The notes: generated by a model not told the origin, from the sequence alone. DNA of 37,771 nucleotides from Oscillatoriales cyanobacterium USR001 (GCA_001698425.1 MBRE01000074.1:1-37771); one strand, 5' to 3'; shown: positions 16,728 through 25,299, numbered from the stretch's first letter. A program made the numbers and translations.

Positions 16728-16946
16728 ATGAGCCAACAGGTTATACACCAGATGGTTAAATTCCAGCGTCAGGTGAATTCACTTGTGAAATCGAACATTA
16801 TCAAACCGACAGATAGCTTGTGGAAAATCGCTCTCCTTTATGGAGATGAATGGGCTTATTGGAAGCAGCAGCTTATAGAGTTTGGTTTTTCCATGCAAGA
16901 CCCAGTTAGTGATTTGTTGGTAGTTGAAGGTTGGGATGAGGATTAG
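16728..16946 (+). CDS. Small cyanobacterial protein, probably DUF4327 family
   Basis: 72 residues from ATG 16728 (MSQQVIHQMVKFQRQV), chosen because AGAGGT lies 6 bp upstream; an in-frame TTG at 16692 has no such signal. The pattern of a basic helix, then SLVKSNIIKPTDSLWKIALL, then EWAYWKQQLIEFGF, then DPVSDLLVVEGWDE matches what I recall of DUF4327: a LV..G.I helix, a middle EW, and a final D.I.DLL..E.W. The protein is soluble. Function is unknown. It is convergent with the FHA-kinase gene, with 13 bp between the stops. Confidence 0.65.
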   Translation: MSQQVIHQMVKFQRQVNSLVKSNIIKPTDSLWKIALLYGDEWAYWKQQLIEFGFSMQDPVSDLLVVEGWDED

Positions 16947-16959
16947 GAAAGTCAGGTTC

Positions 16960-18198
16960 TTAAAGACAGTTTCTTAGGGCTTCGATGAGTTTTTTAGCTG
17001 TGGGATAGCGATCCCCGGCTTTGACCTCAGTTGTCTGATTAATCACACTCCGCAATTTGGGCGCGATCGTTGGTATTTTTTCTAAGTTAAATCCGAACGC
17101 TCGCCCTCGCTGGCCGTAAAACTTTTGGGGACTTTCCCCAGTTAGTAAAAAAATCAGCGTCGGACCGATCGCATACAAATCCGATTGAGTTACTGGCTTA
17201 CCCCGATCTTGTTCTGGGGCGGTGTAGCCTTCAACACCGATGCGAGTACCTGGGGGCGTGCCAATTTCTTTGACAGCCCCAAAGTCCAGCACTGTGATAC
17301 CGTTATCGCGCTGGCGTACTAGCAAATTAGCAGGTTTAATATCTCGGTGAATGATCGGTGGTTGTTGCGAGTGAATGTAGTCTAAAACTTCGCAGGTTTG
17401 AATCATCCATTCGATCGCCTGTTGGGGAGTAACAGGCCCCCGTTGATAGATCCGTTTTTCTAAATCTTGACCGTGAAGCATTTCCATCGCCAGGTATTTT
17501 TTCCCACCTTCCACAAAAAAGTCAAAAAATTGTGGAATACCTGGATGTTTTAGGGTTTTCAGGGTGCGGGCTTCTCGTTCAAAGAGTTCTTGCGCTTTGG
17601 GAATTTGAGCCATGTCAGCGTTCATTTCTTTGAGGACTATGAGAGATGGGGCGGAAGAATTGCCAGATTCAGACGATCGCGCCGCCTTCCGATCCCAAGC
17701 CAAAGTTGTAGTACCCATGCCCCCTTGTCCCAAAGTTCGCAATACTTGGTAATGACGAATCGTGCGTTCCACCACGATCGGTTCGCCACAGCGCATACAA
17801 AATAAGGTTCCTGGCGGATTTCCGGCATGAGCACAAGTTTGAGATGGTTGCAAACTTGGCAAATTAGCGACTATTTCTGATTCTGATTTAATCTCGACTT
17901 TGAAAGTCGGACCACCCTTTGCTAATTGAATCAAATCGCCATTTGAGAGTTGACGTTGAGAAATTAAAGTGCCATTGACAAAAGTGCCATTTGTACCGCG
18001 ATTAATAATTAGCCAAGAGTATCTTGAGTTGGAATTGTCAATTTGTTGTAATTCCAAATGTTGTCGAGAGACTAGGGTATCTGGGATCACAATGTCATTT
18101 TCTGAAGAACGACCAATCCGAATGATTGACTTGCTATCAAAGCTCCAGCTTTGCAAAATAGTCTGTTTTTGGGGGTCTAAAAGGGTGAGAATTAACAT
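16960..18198 (-). CDS. Ser/Thr protein kinase with N-terminal FHA domain
   Basis: 412 residues, soluble. Residues 1-105 are an FHA domain (G29-R30 in RIGRSSENDIVI, S44-RQ-H47, NRGTNGTFVNG). A short cysteine segment follows (C122, C134, C137; GTLFCMRCGEP), a probable partial zinc ribbon. The kinase domain covers 150-410: glycine loop LGQGGMG, K190 in IVLKEM, HRDIKPANLL (284-293), DFG at 305-307 and YTAPEQ at 325-330. All catalytic residues are present, so it should be an active Hanks-type kinase that can dock on phosphothreonine. It is transcribed in the same direction as the PP2C gene 52 bp upstream, an obvious kinase-phosphatase pair. Its start codon directly follows a heptamer array. Confidence 0.93.
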   Translation of the reverse strand: MLILTLLDPQKQTILQSWSFDSKSIIRIGRSSENDIVIPDTLVSRQHLELQQIDNSNSRYSWLIINRGTNGTFVNGTLISQRQLSNGDLIQLAKGGPTFKVEIKSESEIVANLPSLQPSQTCAHAGNPPGTLFCMRCGEPIVVERTIRHYQVLRTLGQGGMGTTTLAWDRKAARSSESGNSSAPSLIVLKEMNADMAQIPKAQELFEREARTLKTLKHPGIPQFFDFFVEGGKKYLAMEMLHGQDLEKRIYQRGPVTPQQAIEWMIQTCEVLDYIHSQQPPIIHRDIKPANLLVRQRDNGITVLDFGAVKEIGTPPGTRIGVEGYTAPEQDRGKPVTQSDLYAIGPTLIFLLTGESPQKFYGQRGRAFGFNLEKIPTIAPKLRSVINQTTEVKAGDRYPTAKKLIEALRNCL

Positions 18199-18245
18199 TA
18201 GTTATTAGTTATTAGTTATTTGTTATTAGTTATTAGTTATTTGTT
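18199..18245. repeat. TTAGTTA heptamer array against the kinase start codon
   Basis: About six and a half units of TTAGTTA and TTTGTTA. The kinase ATG (minus strand, 18198-18196) begins on the adjoining base, so the array replaces its ribosome-binding region. It also ends close to the stop of the PP2C gene, filling the whole gap. Confidence 0.88.
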
Positions 18246-18250
18246 AACCG

Positions 18251-20533
18251 CTAACGATAAGGTTTTACCTTTGCTCGGATCAGAATAGCTGTAATATTAT
18301 CATGGCCGTTGTATTGGTTTGCTAAATCGATTAATTCTTTGACTCCTTGATCTAAACTACTTTGGGAACTAAGCAGAGATTCAAGCTTAGTTTTACCGTG
18401 AGTTTCTAACAGATGATTATCTGTCAAACCGTCAGAAGCCAAAATAAATAAAGTATCTTCAGTTAGCTCTAAAAACTGTATTTCTGGCTTGACAAAACTT
18501 TCATCTCGCGGACCCAGGGCTTGAGTTAACTGATAAGCATCGGGGCGAGAATAGGCGATTTCTGGTTCAATTCCTCGGTTAATTTCCCGTTGACCTACTT
18601 CGTGATCGCGGGTAATTTTTTCGAGTTCCCATCCACGCCTCAACCGATAAAGACGACTATCTCCAACGTGAGCTACAGCTACTTGTGAATTTTGAATTAA
18701 AACTGCAACTAAGGTTGTCCCCATGCGAGCAATACCGGAACGAGCATCATTTTGATTGATTTCATAGATAGCTTTGTTGGCTAATAAAACTGCTTCGCGG
18801 ATGGCTTCGGCTGAGGGTAATTGATCTCCCCAATGTTTATGAAAGTATTGTTTTAGGCTTTCTACGGCTAATTGGCTGGCGACTTCGCCGCTAGAATGTC
18901 CACCCATACCGTCACAAAGAATGTAAAGTCCTTTAACATGGAAGATGCGACCTAGTGAAGTTTCTAGCTTGTTTGTTTGAGTCCAAATGCTAAAGAAGTC
19001 TTCATTATGTTTGCGATCGCGACCAACATCTGTGCGCCCGCTATCTTCCAAACGGTAAACCTGCATGGGTAGTGGAAGAGTGGCGGTTTCTTCGTCTACA
19101 TCTGGGAATTGTTGTTGAAATTTACCTAATTGTATTTGAGTTAGTCCAGATGTTGGGATGATGCTTGGCTGTAGCGAATTGTGGATAGTTTCTATGCGCG
19201 ATCGCAAAGACTCAATTGTTTGAATATTCCCTAAATTAATGTCACGAATTAAGATAGTTAAAGCCGTTAATTCTGTGGAATCAGACTGGCTAAATAAAGT
19301 TTGCCAAATTTTTCCCAAATTTTGTAAATTGATGGAAGAGGAAACTGGTTCCGCATAGAGACGTTGAAGGCGAATTGAACTAAAAATACCTGTGGGATTT
19401 GGGTTAACTCGTAAATTGGTAATTTCTAACAAGCTTTGGCGATGTTGATAGGCTTCTAGGGCAATCCATAATTCTGTCATTTCGTTGAGCCAGTATAAGA
19501 TTTGCTGGGTTGAAGTTTCAGAATCGCTCCAGCAATCTGATAGTAATGGCCAATTTGAGCAGTCTTCTAAGAGTGTGAATATTTGTCCATTTTCTTGTAA
19601 AACGTCGTGAAGGTTAGGTAGGTTTTGGGGAAATTCTAACTTGAGGGCGAGGTAGGGTTTCGCGATCGCCGGAATTTCTGCTTTAGCTACATCTAATGCT
19701 TTCAATAAAGAGGATTGTAGAGGATTACAGTCTAATACGGAAACGGTAGCCGTTGTCAATGAGTCTGTTAAAGTCAGAGATTCTAATAGTTGATAACGGT
19801 TTTGACTATCCAAATAAGTTCCCGCAGGGAGTAAAGCTGTTCCATTCTCTTGTAGTTGCAATTCCCCTGTAGTTGCCCCGTAAAGGTTTGGGGTAGATTT
19901 GGAATTTTGGAAAGATTCAGACTTGGGGGTAGGCACGGGAACACTGGCTCTGCAAAAAACCTCATCTTCTTCGCTCTCTTGCTCCTCTGTGACACTTCTC
20001 TTTTGTTGTGTTTTGATGTAATTTTGGACAGTTGTGGCTTTTTCTTCTAATTTGTCGCTAAATTCGGCATTTTCGTCAGTAGTGAAGGGTGCGGCTCCAG
20101 GTATATTTAATGATGTGGTATCTTCAATATCTTGGTTACTAATGGTGTCGTTTGGCAATGGTTGAGGAGTTAAATCGGGTGTGTCTGGGGAGTCAATTGT
20201 TGAGGATATTTCGCTGCTAATGATGTCTGATAGGGGTTCAACAAAGATTTCTGTGGAGGAAGGTGTACCTAGAAATATGTCTTGTAGTTGCTGAAATTGG
20301 GCGATCGCTAGTTCGGATTCATTGTTTTGGGCGGGCGTTAAATCTCGTAAGCTAGATACCACTGCTAACCAAGTTTTGCCTGTCAAAGTTCCGCAATTGT
20401 GACAGTTATGGACGTTAAAAGACACCTTGGCATGGCATTCAGGGCAAGATTTCTCGATGAGGGAATTGCCACAGTTTTGACAAAACTTATTGCGATCGGG
20501 ATTTTCAAATTGACAGTGGAAACAGATGAGCAT
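18251..20533 (-). CDS. PP2C-family Ser/Thr phosphatase with double zinc ribbon
   Basis: 760 residues. The N-terminus has two zinc ribbons: C4/C7/C18/C21 and C30/C33/C44/C47. A long acidic, low-complexity linker (about 70-230) and a helical middle region (about 240-480) follow. The latter resembles an inactive kinase-like or scaffold region, but I cannot assign it. The C-terminal PP2C domain covers about 505-757: VGRDRKHNEDFF, LCDGMGGHSSGEVAS, MGTTLVAVLI, HVGDSRLYRLR, LASDGLTDN and GHDNITAILI. The metal-binding aspartates are all present. It dephosphorylates Ser/Thr, and with the FHA-kinase 52 bp downstream it should form a reversible signalling pair, probably one transcription unit. No membrane span is seen. 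Confidence 0.92.
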   Translation of the reverse strand: MLICFHCQFENPDRNKFCQNCGNSLIEKSCPECHAKVSFNVHNCHNCGTLTGKTWLAVVSSLRDLTPAQNNESELAIAQFQQLQDIFLGTPSSTEIFVEPLSDIISSEISSTIDSPDTPDLTPQPLPNDTISNQDIEDTTSLNIPGAAPFTTDENAEFSDKLEEKATTVQNYIKTQQKRSVTEEQESEEDEVFCRASVPVPTPKSESFQNSKSTPNLYGATTGELQLQENGTALLPAGTYLDSQNRYQLLESLTLTDSLTTATVSVLDCNPLQSSLLKALDVAKAEIPAIAKPYLALKLEFPQNLPNLHDVLQENGQIFTLLEDCSNWPLLSDCWSDSETSTQQILYWLNEMTELWIALEAYQHRQSLLEITNLRVNPNPTGIFSSIRLQRLYAEPVSSSINLQNLGKIWQTLFSQSDSTELTALTILIRDINLGNIQTIESLRSRIETIHNSLQPSIIPTSGLTQIQLGKFQQQFPDVDEETATLPLPMQVYRLEDSGRTDVGRDRKHNEDFFSIWTQTNKLETSLGRIFHVKGLYILCDGMGGHSSGEVASQLAVESLKQYFHKHWGDQLPSAEAIREAVLLANKAIYEINQNDARSGIARMGTTLVAVLIQNSQVAVAHVGDSRLYRLRRGWELEKITRDHEVGQREINRGIEPEIAYSRPDAYQLTQALGPRDESFVKPEIQFLELTEDTLFILASDGLTDNHLLETHGKTKLESLLSSQSSLDQGVKELIDLANQYNGHDNITAILIRAKVKPYR

Positions 20534-20788
20534 AGGAATTTTTAATGGGGAGCAGCAGAGGAAGTAGGGCTGTTTTATTTTAGCAAAATCATCTTAATTT
20601 AAGATAATTTAGGAGAATTAAGAGGTATGCACCTACCAATTACCAATTATCAATTACCAGTCGATTAAATTACTTAGATCGATCGTTGAATCAGAAAATT
20701 CAGAATGGTCACAAGCTGAGTTCGATCGCAACTTTTCCTAACCCCTAGACAGTTTGCCAATGGACGTGCTATTCTCTTAGAGAAGTGA
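20534..20788. promoter_or_regulatory. Upstream region of the PP2C-kinase operon and of the tRNA gene
   Basis: 255 bp with divergent promoters expected. It contains a short ACCAATT array (20634-20660, separate entry), GATCGATCG near 20677 and no evident gene. Boxes cannot be assigned with confidence. Confidence 0.35.
20634..20660. repeat. Short ATTACCA heptamer array
   Basis: Three to four units of ATTACCA, one with a T-for-C change. Same heptamer as at 909, 3139 and 7344. Confidence 0.75.
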
Positions 20789-20861
20789 GGGCACGTAGCT
20801 CAGTGGATAGAGCATCAGATTCCGGTTCTGAGGGTCGGGGGTTCGAGTCCCTCCGTGCTCG
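20789..20861 (+). tRNA. tRNA-Arg (anticodon CCG)
   Basis: 73 bases that fold as a complete cloverleaf. The acceptor arm GGGCACG pairs with CGTGCTC with one G-U pair. The D arm is GCTCAGTGGATAGAGC, the anticodon arm is TCAGA-TTCCGGT-TCTGA with anticodon CCG, and the T arm is CGGGGGTTCGAGTCCCTCCG. The discriminator is G. The CCA end is not encoded, as is common in cyanobacteria. It decodes CGG. Confidence 0.95.
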
Positions 20862-21162
20862 CTTAAAATTTTGTTTGAAATTCTTAACCCAGGGCTTATC
20901 AGTCCTTAGCTCATAGTGTTAATGTAATGAAGAGTTTGCTATATAGTTTAGCCTCTAATCAATCAGTTAATTAAAATTCTCTCACAAAAAAATATTATAG
21001 TCATTAAATTCAGCCAGCCGATCGCACGCAACCAACTAACTACTAACAATTTTCATAACCTCTAAGGAATAGAAATTAAATAATTCGCTTGTTTGTAGTA
21101 AGCGCTTTAGCGCTCTTTGCGCTTACTACGAACCAGATCGTCAAGTTATTTATTTTTCATTC
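20862..21162. other. Gene-free stretch after the tRNA
   Basis: About 300 bp, AT-rich, with no gene visible. The right third is palindromic element copy D (separate entry). The left part has no clear hairpin plus T-tract after the tRNA. Confidence 0.45.
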
Positions 21163-21164
21163 CT
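21066..21164. repeat. Palindromic intergenic element, copy D, long form
   Basis: The core 21091-21133 reads GTTTGTAGTAAGCGC, TTTAGCGCTCTTT, GCGCTTACTACGAAC. Here the outer arms are also kept: AGGAATAGAAATTAAATAA on the left and TTATTTATTTTTCATTCCT on the right. The whole is thus an imperfect palindrome of about 99 bp, and the next gene's stop codon (21165-21163) lies at its edge. Confidence 0.8.
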
Positions 21165-21729
21165 AAACAGCTTTTTGATTCTGTTGAGATTTTGAGAAAG
21201 TAGGAACATTAAAATTGCCAAATACTAAATTACCTTTTGCAGTAAAGGGTTGAGGCACATATTCGAGAATATCTGCGATCGCAATTTCCGATTCACTCAT
21301 ACTATTGTCAACATTTTCATTCTTTTCTTCTGCAAAATCTTTAAAGCTAATAACAGCAACTCCCGGTCTAATAATTTGAATTAAAATATGGGGAAATCCA
21401 TCTGAGTGACAATCTTCTTTACCCATCATAAAAGTTTTTCCTGTCTCTCGGACAACTATCCCAAATATAAGTTCTGTACCAACAGGAAAACTACCTAAAT
21501 TTATAACTCTTCTAGTATCGCGATTAGTAGTAATATATCGGCGCTCTGGGGAGAAAAGGTGCAATTCACTGGTAAATTTAGCTACGGATGGCATCACTTG
21601 TACTAATATATCACTGCCTGTGGAAACAATAGGGCTTCTGCCAGTTACATTTGGTGTGGTAGTACCTATTCCTAAAACCATGAATGCGGTGCCGGTAGTG
21701 GTTATTTGTTGTTTGTTCAGAATGTTCAT
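21163..21729 (-). CDS. Hypothetical protein with DUF4114-like features
   Basis: 188 residues. The middle segment FPVGTELIFGIVVRETGKTF, then a stretch ending ISFKDFAEE, resembles DUF4114, a beta-sandwich domain common in cyanobacterial secreted proteins, in which GTEL.FGI and a V.FED motif are typical. No clear signal peptide is seen: the N-terminus MNILNKQQITTTGTAFMVLG is only weakly hydrophobic. There is no PEP-CTERM tail either. The acidic aspartates after FKDF that would complete DUF4114 are changed to ENVDNS. It lies 108 bp downstream of a PEP-CTERM gene on the same strand, with a hairpin between them. Function is unknown and the family call is tentative. Confidence 0.6.
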   Translation of the reverse strand: MNILNKQQITTTGTAFMVLGIGTTTPNVTGRSPIVSTGSDILVQVMPSVAKFTSELHLFSPERRYITTNRDTRRVINLGSFPVGTELIFGIVVRETGKTFMMGKEDCHSDGFPHILIQIIRPGVAVISFKDFAEEKNENVDNSMSESEIAIADILEYVPQPFTAKGNLVFGNFNVPTFSKSQQNQKAV

Positions 21730-21772
21730 TATGACTCCGAAAAAGAATTTATTTATCTAGGAAAATAAGTGG

Positions 21773-21825
21773 GCACAACTGGCAATTGTTTATAACTTTT
21801 GAGTATAAAGTTTTGACAGTTGTGC
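21773..21825 (-). terminator. Hairpin between the PEP-CTERM gene and the DUF4114-like gene
   Basis: GCACAACTG (21773-21781) and CAGTTGTGC (21817-21825) are perfect 9-bp arms, extended by CAA/TTG after one mismatch and with a further inner pairing of TATAACTTT with AAAG. It lies 11 bp beyond the stop of the minus-strand gene that ends at 21837. It is a plausible partial terminator. Confidence 0.5.
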
Positions 21826-21836
21826 TTAAACTAAGT

Positions 21837-23741
21837 TTAATTTGCGGCTTTTTTGGCTAATGCGCGTTGTCTTTTAATTTTAGCTGCGATCGCGCCAAAT
21901 AGCAATGTTCCCAGCATAGTTGTGGGTTCGGGCACCTCTTCCTCGTTACCATCAAAGTTAGGACGATGACCATCACTAGGCGTTGTCTCCGTTTTACTGA
22001 GTATCGCTATCATGTCAAAACTCGCTGTCTCAGTGCTAAAGTCAAGCTTAATCGGGAAAGCAGTCGGACTAGACGGATCGACACTAATGCCAGAAATCGT
22101 AAACTCCTGAACACCGAAACCATCTTTCAGCAAATCGGCAAGTTCATAGCTATAGTCGCTAAACTTAACCTTGTCACCAGCAGTAAACTCACCAAGCAGA
22201 ATGTCCTTAACTTTCACCAGAAAAGGCTTAGTAAAATTAGCAGGAAAATTCATAATTTCGGTAAACAAAGAATCAGAAGTCATCTTGAAATTGAAACCTT
22301 CTGCTGGAATTGGATCAAACCACACCCGCCCTGGAGTATTAATGAAACTCCACAGAGTTCCATTCTTTCCTGTAGTTCCAGAAGTAGGCATCAGAGGATT
22401 CCATTGGGAATCACCTGGAGATGGATCGGCTCGGAAAATACCCTGAATACCATTGGCTAGTTTTGCCCAGAAAGTAATCTGGTCTTGATCGTTCCGGCTT
22501 TCTCGATCCATTGAAAGCGCTACGACTGTAGAATTGAGAAGGGGGTCGCCAACAGCGATGACTTTATCCCTTTTCAGCATATCGGCTAATGCCTTCTGCG
22601 AATCTCCACCATACGTGGGACTCATATAATCCGGCATTCCACTGAAGATACCGTAGCCTTGGCCATCTCGATAGCCTGTCCAGGGTTCACCGATAAATGC
22701 CATTTCACCCTGATTATTAATTGAAGCACTCCGACCGATAGAATGAAGCGGCAAAGTATTACCTGCGATCAGATAATTCGTATTGCCATCGCTAGTTAAC
22801 AGGTTTGCAGAATTATATGATACGTTTCGCCAAGCTCCATAACTAACTCTTCCCAAATCATTGATATTGGGGTCGTGGTAAGACCCATTCTTGTAGGTAT
22901 AAGGATCAGACATGATCTTGTAGATAATTCCCGCATCCCATTTAAAAACGCCATTGTCCCCAACAAAAGCAACTTCTCCTTTATTGTTAATGGAAGGTCT
23001 TTGGGCATTAACGGGGCATTCAATACCGTTGCTAGGAGTCAGAATTTGCACGGGACCAACTGGAGGGCTACACTTACTAACGTTGGTGAGATTGCCATTG
23101 CCGTTGCCTATATATACGTCCTTGTACTTGTCCCCGTATTTGCTGCTATTTCCCCAAAAAGCCACAGTGCCACTGTCATTAATAGAAAGTCCCGGAGCAA
23201 AACTGGAGAAGTTCCCTGTGGTATCAGCAATTGTTTTGAAACCTGTTGTTTTAGGGTTGCCAACTTTAATACTTGTAATCCCTTTTTTATCCACCGCAGA
23301 AAAAGCTACTTCTCCATTTTCATTGAGAGAAATTCCGGGATTAAAGCTACTAAATTCTGAACCGGTGATAGCGATGTTTATATTCTGCTTCGATTTAGGG
23401 TCGTAAAGGACAAGGGCAGTACCACCAGTTTTTAACTGAGCAAAATAAGCAACTTGCCCCTTGGAATTAAAAGCTAATCCCATTTGGTTTTGGAATGCTG
23501 AACCAATGTCCTGACGGTTAAGAATTTGAGTTCCCCAGTCTGATGTTCCCCAAGGCGTGGAAAGTCCTGGGGAAATACTACTGAAACCGCTTGTAATACT
23601 GGTGTCAGCGATGCGATAAAAGCTAAAAGCGTCAGCTTTTGAGCAAAATAATATGCTAACTGAAAGCGCGATCGCTCCTGCTTGTATTCTTTGATTTCTG
23701 CTTTTATGTCTTGTTTGAAGTCTAGTTTGAGGTAGTTTCAT
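21837..23741 (-). CDS. Secreted PEP-CTERM repeat protein
   Basis: 634 residues from ATG 23741, which has CAGGGA just upstream; an in-frame TTG six codons earlier is less likely. A signal peptide is formed by basic residues followed by AGAIALSVSILFCSKADAF. At least six repeats of the form SINxxGxVAFxG follow (for example GISLNENGEVAFSA, LSINDSGTVAFWG, PSINNKGEVAFVG, SASINNQGEMAFIG), spaced about 50-60 residues, which suggests a beta-propeller-like fold. The C-terminus has VPEPTTMLGTLLFGAIAA followed by KIKRQR, a classic PEP-CTERM sorting signal: motif, membrane helix, basic tail. Such proteins are processed by an exosortase and exported to the cell surface. No exosortase gene is in the window. 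Function is unknown. Confidence 0.85.
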   Translation of the reverse strand: MKLPQTRLQTRHKSRNQRIQAGAIALSVSILFCSKADAFSFYRIADTSITSGFSSISPGLSTPWGTSDWGTQILNRQDIGSAFQNQMGLAFNSKGQVAYFAQLKTGGTALVLYDPKSKQNINIAITGSEFSSFNPGISLNENGEVAFSAVDKKGITSIKVGNPKTTGFKTIADTTGNFSSFAPGLSINDSGTVAFWGNSSKYGDKYKDVYIGNGNGNLTNVSKCSPPVGPVQILTPSNGIECPVNAQRPSINNKGEVAFVGDNGVFKWDAGIIYKIMSDPYTYKNGSYHDPNINDLGRVSYGAWRNVSYNSANLLTSDGNTNYLIAGNTLPLHSIGRSASINNQGEMAFIGEPWTGYRDGQGYGIFSGMPDYMSPTYGGDSQKALADMLKRDKVIAVGDPLLNSTVVALSMDRESRNDQDQITFWAKLANGIQGIFRADPSPGDSQWNPLMPTSGTTGKNGTLWSFINTPGRVWFDPIPAEGFNFKMTSDSLFTEIMNFPANFTKPFLVKVKDILLGEFTAGDKVKFSDYSYELADLLKDGFGVQEFTISGISVDPSSPTAFPIKLDFSTETASFDMIAILSKTETTPSDGHRPNFDGNEEEVPEPTTMLGTLLFGAIAAKIKRQRALAKKAAN

Positions 23742-23791
23742 AGTTCCCTGATTCTCCAAAAGTTAGGTAAGTCGATCGAGATAATTATTGA

Positions 23792-23865
23792 TGTAGGGGC
23801 AAAGCATTCGGGCGATAAATTTGTGCTAAAAACCGTATTTTTTCCCCGAATGCTTCGCCCTTCCA
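23792..23865. mobile_element. MITE-like element, GTAGGGGCGAAGCATT family, complete copy
   Basis: TGTAGGGGCAAAGCATTCGG on the left and CCGAATGCTTCGCCCTTCCA on the right are inverted repeats of about 20 bp around a 31-bp interior. It lies between the two PEP-CTERM genes, downstream of the protease stop. Confidence 0.75.
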
Positions 23866-23917
23866 AAGCTTGAAAATACGCCCTATACCGCTACAGGTAT
23901 CGCTCTTAAATCAAGCT

Positions 23918-24991
23918 TTAATTCGATGCCTTTTGACGGCGGCGACGAGCCGCAATCATACCGCTCAGTGAAAGCAAACCACCCACAATAGTTGTGGGTT
24001 CTGGCACTGTTTCAGAGTTATCCCAAACATCTTCATGGACTGTTAAAGGTTGGGATAAATCACCAATTAATTTTGATTCGGAAAGTTCAACATAGCTACT
24101 AAGTAAAGTTGGTACATAGTTACTTGTTGCTCTCGGAAGACTGTTCAAAACTCCTGTTGAAGATAGCCCCGACATTACATTCCGAATCCAATTAGAGTAG
24201 GAGGAAACGCGAGTAGCGGCTGAATAATCACCGTAGTCAGAATCAGTGCGGCCGTCAGTGCTGTCGATGAAAGAGTTAACACCTGCAAGTAAGCCATTAA
24301 TGAACATCCCTCCACCGCTATCCCCTGGTGCAAGTTGATATTCCAAGTTGAGAGGCTGGCTTAAGGGCTGCCAATTAGCTGTGCGGGGATCGTCAAAATC
24401 GGATATAAGTACATTGTTGGAATAGCCGGCTCGACTTCCAAGACCGATAATGTTTTGTCCAGCGCGTTTAGTGCCAAATGTCCCAGATTGGAAGCCAGTT
24501 AAACCATTGCCTGTGGTGCCAAAGCCTACGTAGGTTCCGACTTTCAAATCTTCGTTGGTAGCAGTGTTAAGGGTAGCCGCAGCGACATTTCGGACGGCAC
24601 TACTGAGTCGGAATAGGCCAATATCCCCACCTAAAGCGGGATTCCGATTGTTACCTAACCATCCTGAATACTTGACTGCTAGGTTAATTGAGTAGCTATT
24701 ACCGCCAAGGGTAAAGCCGCCATTTGTAAGATTTTGATATCCCGCTGATTTGTCTTCTAAGCAGTGAGCGGCTGTTAATAACCAATTGGAACTGATGAGG
24801 GTTCCCGAACAACCCCAGGAGCTCGCTGGACCTCTGAGATCGAGGCGGCCGACACTCGAATAACTATTTCCTAAGTTTCTGTAGTCCCAGTCGGAACGAT
24901 CGTGGCGGATAGTGCCGGCAACGGCTGTTGTACTCATGCTGGCGACTGCGGCTATCGCAGTCGCTGAACTAATTAGGGTTTTCGTTTTCAT
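23918..24991 (-). CDS. Secreted trypsin-like serine protease with PEP-CTERM tail
   Basis: 357 residues. The signal peptide spans 1-26 (ending TAVAG). The S1 family triad is H76 in LLTAAHCLED, D123 in GGDIGLFRL and S225 in APGDSGGGMF. C61 and C77 form the usual disulphide next to the histidine. The C-terminus VPEPTTIVGGLLSLSGMI followed by AARRRR is a PEP-CTERM sorting signal, so the protease is expected to be exported and handled by an exosortase. The start ATG is preceded by GGAGGT about 6 bp upstream. Upstream lie three tandem 96-bp repeats, each with an HLR1 site, pointing to control by RpaB. It is followed on the same strand by the PEP-CTERM repeat protein. Substrate is unknown. Confidence 0.92.
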   Translation of the reverse strand: MKTKTLISSATAIAAVASMSTTAVAGTIRHDRSDWDYRNLGNSYSSVGRLDLRGPASSWGCSGTLISSNWLLTAAHCLEDKSAGYQNLTNGGFTLGGNSYSINLAVKYSGWLGNNRNPALGGDIGLFRLSSAVRNVAAATLNTATNEDLKVGTYVGFGTTGNGLTGFQSGTFGTKRAGQNIIGLGSRAGYSNNVLISDFDDPRTANWQPLSQPLNLEYQLAPGDSGGGMFINGLLAGVNSFIDSTDGRTDSDYGDYSAATRVSSYSNWIRNVMSGLSSTGVLNSLPRATSNYVPTLLSSYVELSESKLIGDLSQPLTVHEDVWDNSETVPEPTTIVGGLLSLSGMIAARRRRQKASN

Positions 24992-25107
24992 CTAACCTCC
25001 TATGCAAACCTGGTTTTTTATTCCTCTCAAGTTGGCTGACTGGCGATCGCCACCTTCTGTCTCTTTATCTGCATCCCCTCCCGGTTTTTATGCGGAATTG
25101 GGAATTT

Positions 25108-25125
25108 GTTACATTTCTTTACAAT
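25108..25125 (+). promoter_or_regulatory. HLR1-type RpaB site 1
   Basis: GTTACATT-TC-TTTACAAT is a perfect match to the HLR1 consensus (G/T)TTACA(A/T)(A/T) twice with a two-base spacer, which is bound by the response regulator RpaB. It lies about 117 bp upstream of the protease start. Confidence 0.7.
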
Positions 25126-25203
25126 CGTCAAATTACTGGCGATCGCGTTCTTCTATGTCTTTATCTGCCTCCCCTCCCGGTTTTTACGCCGAATTGGGAA
25201 TTT

Positions 25204-25221
25204 GTTACATTTCTTTACAAT
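25204..25221 (+). promoter_or_regulatory. HLR1-type RpaB site 2
   Basis: An identical HLR1 match, GTTACATT-TC-TTTACAAT, in the second 96-bp unit. Confidence 0.68.
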
Positions 25222-25299
25222 CGTCAAATTACTGGCGATCGCGAGCTTCTATCTCTTTATCTGCATCCCCTCCCGATTTTTATGCGGAATTGGGAATTT

